Shown here: positions 7,376 through 15,213 of the stretch, piece after piece | Numbering within the stretch: position 1 is the first letter of the stretch | How the letters are laid out: every line of letters begins with the position of its first letter | Assembly: GCA_964243295.1 (NCBI GenBank) | Contig: CAXTEJ010000007.1 | Span: forward strand, 1 to 64,000 | Source: CAXTEJ01 sp964243295 | Lineage (GTDB): Bacteria; Actinomycetota; Actinomycetes; Actinomycetales; Angustibacteraceae | Length of the DNA stretch: 64,000 nt | Direction of reading: 5' to 3' | The notes under the pieces: generated by a model | What the model was told of the DNA's origin: nothing | What the model saw: only the letters and a program-made list of their open reading frames with translations | The model's database searches: none | Position numbers and translations under genes: made by a program

Positions 7376-8169
7376 AGCGTGCGAGCCGCCATGTCCTCGG
7401 CGACCACGGGCGTCCCGCAGACACGGCAGGGCAACCCGGTGCGCTTGTAGACGTAGCAGCGGTCGTCACGCCGCGGGGTGCCGGTGCGGCGGTCGCGGTG
7501 CTCGCGCTCGGTCGTGACGATGCTGCCCGAGCGCACGCCGGCCCTCATGAGCACCCGCAGGTCGTCGAACATGGCCACCCACTGCTCGTGGCCGACCTCG
7601 CGGCCGGGCCGGTGGGGGTCGAGGCGGGCACGGAACAGCGCCTCGGCGCGGTAGACGTTGCCCACCCCGGCGACGACGTCCTGCTGCATCAGCAGCGCCC
7701 CGATCGCGGTGCGGCTGGCGTGGATGCGCCCCCAGGCGTCGTCGGCGGTGTCGGCCGGGCGCAACGGGTCGGCCCCGAGCCGGGAGTGCACCGCCTGCAC
7801 CGCCTGCGGGTCGAGCACCTCGCAGGCCGTCGGGCCGCGCAGGTCGGCGGTCACGGTGTCACCGAGCAGCCGCACCCGGACGGCGCCGCGGGCCTCGGGC
7901 GGCGCCTCGTGCTCGCCGTGCCGCGTGAGCTCCCACTTCCCGTAGAGGCCCAGGTGCACGTGCAGCCAGTGGGCCGGCCGGCGCCCGTCGTCGGCGAAGC
8001 CGAGGAACAGGTGCTTGCCGTGCGCGTCGGCCGTGCGCAGCAGCTCGCCGTCGAGCAGCGCGGCGCCCTGGGCGAAGCGGCCCTGCGGGCTCGTGACCGA
8101 CAGCCGCTGCCCCCCGAGCGCAGCGAGCAGGTCGCGCGCGTGCCGACGGACGCTGTGGCCCTCCGGCAG
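7345..8169 (-). CDS. nei: Fpg/Nei family DNA glycosylase (endonuclease VIII-like), CTG start
   Basis: This bifunctional base-excision repair glycosylase/AP lyase removes oxidised bases. The mature N-terminus PEGHSVRRHARDLLAALGG carries the catalytic Pro2 (nucleophile) and Glu3; K52 in DAHGKHLFL and a C-terminal zinc finger (C248, C251, C268, C271) complete the family signature. The only codon that can encode the initiator just before Pro is CTG 8169-8167: the in-frame codons upstream are GCC and then TGA, which is the rpiB stop. So the gene appears to start at CTG, 3 nt after and in frame with rpiB, with termination-reinitiation likely. Length 274 aa fits mycobacterial Nei1, which also follows rpiB. 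Confidence 0.88.
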   Translation of the reverse strand: MPEGHSVRRHARDLLAALGGQRLSVTSPQGRFAQGAALLDGELLRTADAHGKHLFLGFADDGRRPAHWLHVHLGLYGKWELTRHGEHEAPPEARGAVRVRLLGDTVTADLRGPTACEVLDPQAVQAVHSRLGADPLRPADTADDAWGRIHASRTAIGALLMQQDVVAGVGNVYRAEALFRARLDPHRPGREVGHEQWVAMFDDLRVLMRAGVRSGSIVTTEREHRDRRTGTPRRDDRCYVYKRTGLPCRVCGTPVVAEDMAARTLYRCPSCQAA

Positions 8170-8172
8170 GGC

Positions 8173-8652
8173 TCAGCCCTCGCTGCGGGGGATGGGCGGC
8201 AGGTCGCCGGTGTCCTCGTAGCGGGCGATCATGGCCAGCCGCCGCAGGTGGCGCTCGTCGTGCGAGAACTCCGTGGCGAGGAAGGCGTCGACGATCTCGG
8301 CGGCCTGCTCGAGGGTGTGCATGCGGGCGCCGATGGACACGACCTGCGCGTCGTTGTGCTGGCGGCACAGCGTGGCCGTCTCGACGCTCCAGGCGAGGGC
8401 GGCGCGGATGCCGAGCACCTTGTTGGCGGCGATGAGCTCGCCGTTGCCCGAGCCGCCGAGCACGATCCCGAGGCTGCCCTCGTCCGAGCGCACGCCGGTG
8501 GCCGCGCGCAACACCCCGACGGGGTAGTCGTCGTCCGCGTCGAAGACCTCGGGGCCGTGGTCGACGACGTCGTGGCCCTGCTCGAGCAGGTGCTGCACGA
8601 GGTGGGCCTTGAGGTCGAACGCGGCGTGGTCGCCGCCGATGTGGACGCGCAT
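8173..8652 (-). CDS. rpiB: Ribose-5-phosphate isomerase B
   Basis: RpiB interconverts ribulose 5-phosphate and ribose 5-phosphate in the pentose phosphate pathway. The 159-aa protein has IGGDHAAFDLK (D8, H9), VLGGSGNGELIAANKV with E72 in place of the E. coli active-site Cys (the mycobacterial type), and RQHNDAQVVSIGAR. ATG 8652 lies only 9 bp from the divergent DUF429 start, and no Shine-Dalgarno is present, so the mRNA may be leaderless from a CATGCT -10. It is followed in frame, 3 nt later, by nei. Confidence 0.95.
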   Translation of the reverse strand: MRVHIGGDHAAFDLKAHLVQHLLEQGHDVVDHGPEVFDADDDYPVGVLRAATGVRSDEGSLGIVLGGSGNGELIAANKVLGIRAALAWSVETATLCRQHNDAQVVSIGARMHTLEQAAEIVDAFLATEFSHDERHLRRLAMIARYEDTGDLPPIPRSEG

Positions 8653-8661
8653 GGCGACAGC

Positions 8662-9366
8662 ATGGCAGCCGTCTGCGAGGCTCGCCCCGTGGGCGTGGTG
8701 GCGGGCGTCGACGGTCGCCGCGGGGGGTGGGCGCTGGTGCTCGTCGACGTCTCCACGCCGGGCCTGCCGGCGGTCGCCGAGGTCACGACCGTCCCCGGAC
8801 AGGACGCCGCGGGGCTGCGCGACCTGCTCCGTCGCTGCCGGGACGCCGGGGCGCTGGCCGTCGGGGTGGACGCGCCGATCGGCACGCCCTCGGGCGCCTG
8901 GCGGGCGGCGGACCTGCTCGCCAAGAGACGGCTGGGCCGGGGGTCGGCCCGGGTGTTCCTGACCGCGCCCCGCGAGGTGCTGGCCGAGCCGACGTACGCC
9001 GACGCCCGCCGCACCTGCCGCGAGCTGATGGGCGGCAGGGGCCTGTCCGCCCAGGCCTACGGCATCCGCGGCACGGTCCTGGCGCTCGACGAGGTGCTGA
9101 GCCGGCCTGGCTGGGCCCGCGACCACGTGGTCGAGGTCCACCCCGAGCTGGCGTTCATGGCGCTCGCCGGCCGACCTCCGGGCAGCCCCCTCGCGAGCAA
9201 GCGGACCGCCGAGGGGCTGCAGCAGCGGCTGGCCGCCCTCGAGCGGTGGCTGCCCGACGTCCGGGAGGTCGAGCTCCCTGGTGGCGACGACCACCTGGAC
9301 GCGCTCGCCGCCGCGTGGTCGGCGCACCGCTGGGCCGCCGGCACCGGCCGAGGTGATCGGCGGTGA
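8662..9366 (+). CDS. DUF429 domain protein (predicted RNase H-fold nuclease)
   Basis: The 234-aa protein begins VCEARPVGVVAGVDGRRGGWALVLVD, with the DUF429 start motif GVDGxxGGW. It continues with AVGVDAPIGTP, a conserved RVFLTAPREVLAE block, AYGIRGTVLALDEVL, EVHPELAFMALAG, and ends with GGDDHLDALAAAWSAHRW. The family is thought to have an RNase H-like fold with acidic metal ligands; no biochemical role is established. ATG 8662 is only 9 bp from the rpiB start on the other strand; an internal GTG near 8689 is a possible alternative start. Convergent with the next gene. Confidence 0.8.
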   Translation: MAAVCEARPVGVVAGVDGRRGGWALVLVDVSTPGLPAVAEVTTVPGQDAAGLRDLLRRCRDAGALAVGVDAPIGTPSGAWRAADLLAKRRLGRGSARVFLTAPREVLAEPTYADARRTCRELMGGRGLSAQAYGIRGTVLALDEVLSRPGWARDHVVEVHPELAFMALAGRPPGSPLASKRTAEGLQQRLAALERWLPDVREVELPGGDDHLDALAAAWSAHRWAAGTGRGDRR

Positions 9367-9407
9367 CACCGACGCGACCGGCCTCCCGATGCGCATCGTG
9401 GTGTGAC

Positions 9408-9427
9408 CGCCGCCGAGCGAGGCGGCG
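9408..9427. terminator. Short convergent hairpin
   Basis: CGCCGCC (9408-9414) and GGCGGCG (9421-9427) form a 7-bp stem with a 6-nt loop in the 61-bp gap between two convergent genes. It is a weak terminator candidate. Confidence 0.35.
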
Positions 9428-10060
9428 TCAGTCGAAGCGCGGGCCCTCGGTGCGGCTGCGCTTGAGCTCGTAGAAGCCGGGGGTGCCGGCGACGAGCACG
9501 CAGCCGTCCCACAGCCGCGCCGCGGCCTCGCCCGTGGGGGCCGGGGTGACGACGGGGCCGAAGAATGCAACGCCGTTGACCGCCACGACGGGGGTGCCGA
9601 CGTCCTCGCCGACCAGGCTGATGCCGCGCTGGTGGCTCGCTCGCAGCTGCTCGTCGTACTCCTCGGAGTCGGCGAAGCGGATCAGGTCGGCGGGCAGCCC
9701 GGCCTCGGCGAGGCCGGCGACGGTGGCGGCGTGCAGGTCCTGCTCGCCGCCGGGGTGGACGGCGGTGCCGATGGCGTCGTAGAGCGGCTTGACGACGTCC
9801 TGGCCGTGCAGCTCCTTGGCGGCGGTGACGACGCGCACCGGGCCCCACGCCTTCGTCATCATCTCGACGTACCGCTCGTCGAGCTCACGTCCCTCGTTCA
9901 GCACCGCGAGGCTCATGACGTTCCAGGTGACGTCGATGTCGCGCACCTTCTCGACCTCGGTGACCCAGCGGGACGTCATCCACGCCCACGGGCACAGCGG
10001 GTCGAACCAGAACTCGACCTGGTCGCGGTCGGACGACGGGGTGGTGGTGTCGGTGCTCAA
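9428..10060 (-). CDS. DsbA-family, mycothiol-dependent nitroreductase-like protein (Rv2466c type)
   Basis: The 210-aa thioredoxin-fold protein of the DsbA/FrnE-like group closely resembles, as remembered, M. tuberculosis Rv2466c: WFDPLCPWAWMTSRWVTEV, VMSLAVLNEGREL, KAWGPVRVVTAAKE, VGEDVGTPVVAVNGVAFFGPV, FYELKRSRTEGPRFD. Rv2466c uses a CPWC site with mycothiol and activates nitro compounds. Here the site is C23-P-W-A26, so the second cysteine is missing, which implies a monothiol mechanism. The start is TTG 10060, supported by AGGAGG. Its position between rpiB/nei and divergent pepN matches mycobacteria. In vivo substrate unknown. Confidence 0.85.
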   Translation of the reverse strand: MSTDTTTPSSDRDQVEFWFDPLCPWAWMTSRWVTEVEKVRDIDVTWNVMSLAVLNEGRELDERYVEMMTKAWGPVRVVTAAKELHGQDVVKPLYDAIGTAVHPGGEQDLHAATVAGLAEAGLPADLIRFADSEEYDEQLRASHQRGISLVGEDVGTPVVAVNGVAFFGPVVTPAPTGEAAARLWDGCVLVAGTPGFYELKRSRTEGPRFD

Positions 10061-10218
10061 CGGTTCCTCCTGCTGTGCGTGCCGGGCGAGCCGAGGCTCT
10101 GGACGATGCCGACAAGCGACGCCGGTCGCGCGTCATTCCCGGCCGTCCACAGGGCGCACCCGCGGCCACGCGCGCGCGTGGCACCATGTCGGCACCCCCA
10201 CGACTGATGGAGATCCGT

Positions 10219-12795
10219 GTGCCTGGCATGAACCTGACCCGGGACGAGGCACGTCAGCGCGCCAGCCACCTGAGCGTCGACTCCTACGAGGTCACGCTCG
10301 ACCTCACCACCGGTGACCGCACCTTCCGGTCCGAGACGGTGGCGCGCTTCGCCAGCAGCACCCCCGGCGCCTCGACGTTCGTCGACCTCGTCGCGCCCGC
10401 CGTGCACGAGGTCGAGCTGAACGGCCGCGCCCTCGACCCCGCCGACGTTGCTGACGGCGTCCGCATCCGGCTCGACGACCTCGCCGCCGACAACGTGCTG
10501 CGCGTCGTCGCCGACTGCGCCTACATGAACACCGGTGAGGGCCTGCACCGGTTCGTCGACCCGGTCGACGACGAGGTCTACCTCTACACCCAGTTCGAGG
10601 TCGCCGACTCCCGTCGCGTCTTCACGGTGTTCGAGCAGCCCGACCTCAAGGGCACCTACACCTTCACGGTCACCGCCCCCGACCACTGGACCGTGGTGAG
10701 CAACTCCCCCACGCCCGAGCCCGAGCCGGCCGGCGAGGGCTCGGCGACGTTCCGCTTCGAGACCACGCCGGTGCTGTCGTCGTACGTCACGGCCATCGTC
10801 GCCGGCCCCTACCACGTCGAGCGCGACGTGCTGACGAGCAGCGACGGGCGCGAGATCCCGCTCGGCGTGTTCTGCCGCCGCTCGCTGGGTCAGCACCTGG
10901 ACGCCGCCAGCATCGTCGAGGTCACCCGCCAGGGCTTCGAGTACTTCGAGCAGACCTTCGACCTGCCCTACCCCTTCACCAAGTACGACCAGCTCTTCGT
11001 GCCCGAGTTCAACGCCGGCGCCATGGAGAACGCGGGCGCCGTCACGTTCCTCGAGGCCTACGTCTTCCGGTCGAAGGTGACCGAGGCGTCGGTCGAGCGG
11101 CGGGCGCTGACGATCCTGCACGAGCTCGCGCACATGTGGTTCGGCGACCTGGTGACCATGCGCTGGTGGAACGACCTGTGGCTCAACGAGTCGTTCGCCG
11201 AGTGGGCGAGCACGAGCGCGCAGGCCGCCAACACCCGCTGGCCGTGGGCCTGGACGACCTTCGGCACCGCCGAGAAGTCGTGGGCCTACCGCCAGGACCA
11301 GCTGCCCTCGACCCACCCGATCGTCGCCGACATCCGCGACCTCGAGGACGTCGAGGTCAACTTCGACGGCATCACCTACGCCAAGGGCGCCTCGGTGCTC
11401 AAGCAGCTGGTCGCCTACGTGGGCCGCGAGCAGTTCATCGAGGGGGTGCGCGCGTACTTCCGCGCGCACGCCTGGGGCAACACCACCCTGCAGGACTTCC
11501 TCGCGCCCCTGGAGGCGGCGTCGGGGCGCGACCTGCGGTCGTGGTCGGCGCTGTGGCTCGAGCAGGCGGGGGTCACGACGCTGCGCCCGGAGGTCGAGGT
11601 CGACGCCGAGGGCGTCATCACCTCGCTCGCGATCCTGCAGGAGGCGCCCGAGAGCCACCCGGTGCTGCGCCCGCACCGCCTGGCGATCGGGTGCTACGAC
11701 GTCGAGCACCGCGAGGGGGGTCCGGTGCTCCACCGCACCCAGCGCGTGGAGATCGACATCGCCCCCGGGGCGGACGGCGCGCGCACCGAGGTGGCAGCCC
11801 TCGTCGGCACCGAGCGGCCCGACCTGCTGCTGGTCAACGACGACGACCTCGCCTACGCCAAGGTGCGCCTCGACGAGCGGTCGCTCGCGACGGCGGTCGA
11901 GCACCTCGACGGGTTCGCGTCGTCCATGCCGCGGATGCTCGTGCTCGGGGCCGTGTGGGACATGACGCGCGACGGCGAGGCGCCGGCGAGCGCCTTCGTC
12001 GAGCTGGCGCTCACGGCGCTCGGCACCGAGTCCGACTCGACGGGGCTGCGCGTCCTGCTGGCGCAGCTGTCGACCACGGCGCGCCTGTTCACCGCCCCCG
12101 AGCGGCGCCCGGCCACTGTGGCCCGGGTGACCGACCGCCTGCTCGAGCTGCTGCGGGCGGCCCCGGCCGGCAGCGACCAGCAGCTCCAGCTGGCCACGGC
12201 GTTCGCCGGCCACGCCGCCACCGACGAGCACGTCGCGGTGCTGCGGGGGCTCTACGACGGCAGCGGGCCCCTCGAGGGCCTGGCGGTCGACGCCGACATG
12301 CGCTGGACGCTGCTCACCGCGCTGGTCGTGGCGGGCGCCGCGCACGAGTCGGACGTCGAGGCCGAGAACCAGCGCGACGCCACCGCGAGCGGACGCCGGT
12401 TCGCCGCCCAGGCGCTCGCCGCCCGGCCCACGCCCGAGGCCAAGGCCGCGGCGTGGGAGGCCGTCGTCGACAGCGCCGGCCTGCCCAACGCGATCCAGGA
12501 GTCGACGATCATCGGCTTCGGGCGGTTGCACGACCCCGCCCTGCTGCGCCCGTTCGTCGACCGCTACTTCGCGTCCCTCGAGCGGGTCTGGGCCGAGCGC
12601 ACCTCCGACACGGCCCAGTCGATCGTCGTCGGGCTCTACCCGACCGCCCTGGCCGACGCGTCGCTGGTCGAGGCCAGCGACGCCTGGCTGTCCGGCCACA
12701 CCGGCGCCCCGTCGGCCCTGCGACGGCTGGTCAGCGAGAACCGCGACACCGTCGCCCGCGCGGTGAGGGTGCAGCAGCGCGACGCGCTGGGCTGA
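10219..12795 (+). CDS. pepN: Aminopeptidase N (M1 zinc metallopeptidase)
   Basis: This cytosolic aminopeptidase trims N-terminal residues from peptides downstream of Clp and proteasome degradation. GTG 10219 (PGMNLTRDEARQRA) has GGAGATCC just upstream and gives 858 aa, the usual actinobacterial size; ATG 10207 and 10228 are alternatives. The exopeptidase motif GAMEN is at 267-271, the zinc site HELAH at 301-305 with third ligand E324 in LWLNESF. The ERAP1-like C-terminal helical domain fills about 530-858. Divergent from the DsbA-like gene. Transcription ends at a 21-bp perfect hairpin shared with malQ. Confidence 0.96.
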   Translation: MPGMNLTRDEARQRASHLSVDSYEVTLDLTTGDRTFRSETVARFASSTPGASTFVDLVAPAVHEVELNGRALDPADVADGVRIRLDDLAADNVLRVVADCAYMNTGEGLHRFVDPVDDEVYLYTQFEVADSRRVFTVFEQPDLKGTYTFTVTAPDHWTVVSNSPTPEPEPAGEGSATFRFETTPVLSSYVTAIVAGPYHVERDVLTSSDGREIPLGVFCRRSLGQHLDAASIVEVTRQGFEYFEQTFDLPYPFTKYDQLFVPEFNAGAMENAGAVTFLEAYVFRSKVTEASVERRALTILHELAHMWFGDLVTMRWWNDLWLNESFAEWASTSAQAANTRWPWAWTTFGTAEKSWAYRQDQLPSTHPIVADIRDLEDVEVNFDGITYAKGASVLKQLVAYVGREQFIEGVRAYFRAHAWGNTTLQDFLAPLEAASGRDLRSWSALWLEQAGVTTLRPEVEVDAEGVITSLAILQEAPESHPVLRPHRLAIGCYDVEHREGGPVLHRTQRVEIDIAPGADGARTEVAALVGTERPDLLLVNDDDLAYAKVRLDERSLATAVEHLDGFASSMPRMLVLGAVWDMTRDGEAPASAFVELALTALGTESDSTGLRVLLAQLSTTARLFTAPERRPATVARVTDRLLELLRAAPAGSDQQLQLATAFAGHAATDEHVAVLRGLYDGSGPLEGLAVDADMRWTLLTALVVAGAAHESDVEAENQRDATASGRRFAAQALAARPTPEAKAAAWEAVVDSAGLPNAIQESTIIGFGRLHDPALLRPFVDRYFASLERVWAERTSDTAQSIVVGLYPTALADASLVEASDAWLSGHTGAPSALRRLVSENRDTVARAVRVQQRDALG

Positions 12796-12803
12796 CCGCG
12801 CGT

Positions 12804-12849
12804 GGCACGACGACGGGGACGGCCGTCCGGCCGTCCCCGTCGTCGTGCC
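12804..12849. terminator. Perfect 21-bp hairpin between pepN and malQ
   Basis: Arms 12804-12824 and 12829-12849 are exact reverse complements around a GTCC loop, in the gap between the convergent pepN and malQ genes. There is no T tract. Its symmetry allows it to act in both directions. Confidence 0.8.
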
Positions 12850-12864
12850 CGCGCGAGCAGCGCC

Positions 12865-15030
12865 TCAGCCGCGCGGGACGACCGCACGCGCCAGCGAGCG
12901 CGCCTGCCGCGACCGCACGAGGTCCTCGAGCAGCAGCGGGTGCCCCGAGGCGTCGCTGAGCGGCAGCCGCCAGTTGGGGTACTCCTCGTCGGTGCCGGGC
13001 TGGTTGATCGCCCGCTTGTCGCCGGCGGCGTCGGCCAGCGCGACACCGAGCAGCCGCGCCGGCGTCCAGGTCAGGAAGCGGTGCAGGGCCTCGATCACCT
13101 CGCGGTCACCGGCCCCCTCACGCAGCAGCCCCCGCTCGACGAGCATCGCGACGACCTGCCCGCGGTCGGCCTCGTCGACCTCGCGCTCCTCGGCGATGTC
13201 ACGGGTGAGCAGGCCGAGCCGCTCGCGCACCTCGATGTGGACGCCGGCCAGGTAGCCCGCGGTCGGCGGCAGGTCGTGGGTGGTCACGGCCGCGAGGCAC
13301 AGCTCGCGGTAGGCGGCCGGGTCGAGCGGGCGGCCCTGGTCGTCCTTCTCGAACCACAGGATCGACGTCCCGAGGACACCGCGCTCGCGCAGGTAGTCGC
13401 GCACCCACGGCTCGACGACACCGAGGTCCTCGCCGACCACGAACGCGCCGGCCCGGTGGGCCTCGAGGGCGAGGATGCCCACGAGCGCCTCGTGGTCGTA
13501 GCGCACGTAGGTGCCGGTGTCAGGACCGCTGCCCGCGGGCACCCACCACAGCCGGAACAGCCCGATGACGTGGTCGACGCGCACCCCGCCCGCGTGCCGC
13601 AGCACCGTGCGCAGCATGTCGCGGTAGGGCGCGTAGCCCGACTCGGCGAGCTGGTCGGGCCGCCACGGGGGCTGGCTCCAGTCCTGGCCCTGCTGGTTGA
13701 ACGCGTCCGGAGGGGCGCCGACCGTGACGCCGCGGGCGAGCGCGGGGCCGAGCGCCCAGGCGTCGGCGCCCTCGGGGTGCACGCCCACAGCGAGGTCGTG
13801 GACGATGCCGATCGACATGCCGGCCGCGAGCGCCGCGCGCTGGGCGTCGCCGAGCTGCTCGTCGGCGACCCACTGCATCCAGGCGTAGAGCTCGACGCGG
13901 TCGACCAGCCGCCGGCGCTCGGCCTCGACGGCCTCCGAGCGCGGGTCGTGCAGCTCGGCCGGCCACGTCCCCCACGGCAGGCCGTGGTCCTCGGCGAGCG
14001 CGCACCAGGTGGCGAAGTCGGCCAGGCCCTGCCCCTGCTCGTCGACGTAGGCGTCGAAGGCGCGGTCACGGGCGATGGAGCGCGGCAGCGCGTGCACCCG
14101 CTCCAGCGCCGCCTTCTTGGCCGCCCAGCTCGCGTCGCGGTCGATCAGCTCGGAGGTGTTGAGCTGGTGGGCAGCCTCGGCCTGCCACTGCAGGGTCGCC
14201 CGCTCCGCGCCCGCCATGTAGGCGACCTCCGGCACGTCCTCGACGCGGATGTAGACGGGGTTGACGAAGCGCCGGGTGGTCGGCAGGTACGGCGAGGGCT
14301 CCATCTCGCCGACCGGCTCGGCCGCGTGCAGCGGGTTGACGAGGACGTAGTCGGCGCCGAGGTCGAAACCGCTCCACACGGCCAGGTCGGTGAGGTCGCC
14401 GAGGTCGCCGATGCCCCACGACCGCTGGGAGCGCACCTGGTACAGCTGGGTCATGAAGCCCCAGCCGCGCCGGTCACCGCTGAGCGCCGCCAGCGGCTCG
14501 AGCCGGTCGGGGGTGACGACGAGCGGGCACTGGGCGGTCGCGTCGCCGCTGCGGGCGTGCAGCTCGTGCCACCCGAGCGGCAGGTCGGCCGGGACGCCGA
14601 ACGTCGCCTCGCCCACCTGGGCGCCGTCGAGCGTGCGGGGTGCGACCCAGTGGTCCTGCTGCAGCAGCTCGCGCCGGCCGCCGTCCTCGAGCTCGACCCA
14701 CACGCGGACCGCCTCACCGTGCGCGGTGTGCACCGGCACCCACGGGTTCCACGACTGCCGGGTGACCACGACCGGCGGCAGCATCCGGCGCCAGGCGGTG
14801 TCGACGACCTGCTCGAGGCTGCTGCGGACGGCGGCGTCGGTGCCGGCGTCGACGTCGAGCGCCGCCAGCACCGAGCGCACCGTGGCGGCCGAGACGCGAA
14901 CGTGCGCGCCGTGCCAGTCCCCGTACTCGGTGGCGACGCCGTAGGCGTGCGCGAGCTCGATGAGATCGGCACCGGGCGCCTCACCGCCACCGGCGACGTC
15001 GGCGGGCAGCTGGGGGTCGGGCTGGGTCAC
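12865..15030 (-). CDS. malQ: 4-alpha-glucanotransferase (amylomaltase, GH77)
   Basis: MalQ transfers maltodextrin segments between acceptors in glycogen and maltose metabolism. The 721-aa protein has the GH77 blocks RSWGIGDLGDLTDLA, DYVLVNPLHAAEP, PYLPTTRRFVNPVYIR, GGVRVDHVIGLFRLWWVP (nucleophile Asp), VVGEDLGVVEPWVRDYL (acid/base Glu) and TTHDLPPTAGYL (third Asp). An N-terminal extension of about 170 residues is typical of actinobacterial forms. GTG start at 15030, with a weak ribosome-binding site. Divergent from the prolyl oligopeptidase gene. Confidence 0.94.
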   Translation of the reverse strand: MTQPDPQLPADVAGGGEAPGADLIELAHAYGVATEYGDWHGAHVRVSAATVRSVLAALDVDAGTDAAVRSSLEQVVDTAWRRMLPPVVVTRQSWNPWVPVHTAHGEAVRVWVELEDGGRRELLQQDHWVAPRTLDGAQVGEATFGVPADLPLGWHELHARSGDATAQCPLVVTPDRLEPLAALSGDRRGWGFMTQLYQVRSQRSWGIGDLGDLTDLAVWSGFDLGADYVLVNPLHAAEPVGEMEPSPYLPTTRRFVNPVYIRVEDVPEVAYMAGAERATLQWQAEAAHQLNTSELIDRDASWAAKKAALERVHALPRSIARDRAFDAYVDEQGQGLADFATWCALAEDHGLPWGTWPAELHDPRSEAVEAERRRLVDRVELYAWMQWVADEQLGDAQRAALAAGMSIGIVHDLAVGVHPEGADAWALGPALARGVTVGAPPDAFNQQGQDWSQPPWRPDQLAESGYAPYRDMLRTVLRHAGGVRVDHVIGLFRLWWVPAGSGPDTGTYVRYDHEALVGILALEAHRAGAFVVGEDLGVVEPWVRDYLRERGVLGTSILWFEKDDQGRPLDPAAYRELCLAAVTTHDLPPTAGYLAGVHIEVRERLGLLTRDIAEEREVDEADRGQVVAMLVERGLLREGAGDREVIEALHRFLTWTPARLLGVALADAAGDKRAINQPGTDEEYPNWRLPLSDASGHPLLLEDLVRSRQARSLARAVVPRG

Positions 15031-15213
15031 GGTCGCTCACGATCGGGTGGGAGGCGGGCGGTGCTGGCGGTGTTGGCGGTGTGTCACGAAACCGGACGAG
15101 CCGGTCACGCGAAGGTCCGCGTGACCACGCCGTGGCAGCGGCCACGATCCTGCCACGCCTGCCCTGACCTCGCGGGACGACGTGCGCGGGGTCGGGCTGC
15201 GTAGGGTCGGGGC
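15031..15213. promoter_or_regulatory. Divergent malQ / prolyl oligopeptidase promoter region
   Basis: The 183-bp gap contains TAGGGT at 15202-15207, six bases before the ATG of the rightward gene, which is a leaderless-type -10. Nearer malQ are three tandem 9-mers, GGCGGTG followed by CT, TT or TG, at 15057-15083. No other element is recognised. Confidence 0.5.

Noticed and set aside
6631..8661. Long upstream extension of the DUF429 gene
   Set aside because: It would cross tRNA-Gly, the MarR gene, nei and rpiB; the family start motif is at 8662.
10057..12699. 880-codon leftward frame opposite pepN
   Set aside because: Complement of pepN codons, no conserved domain.
12802..15204. 800-codon rightward frame opposite malQ
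   Set aside because: Starts inside the terminator and mirrors malQ.
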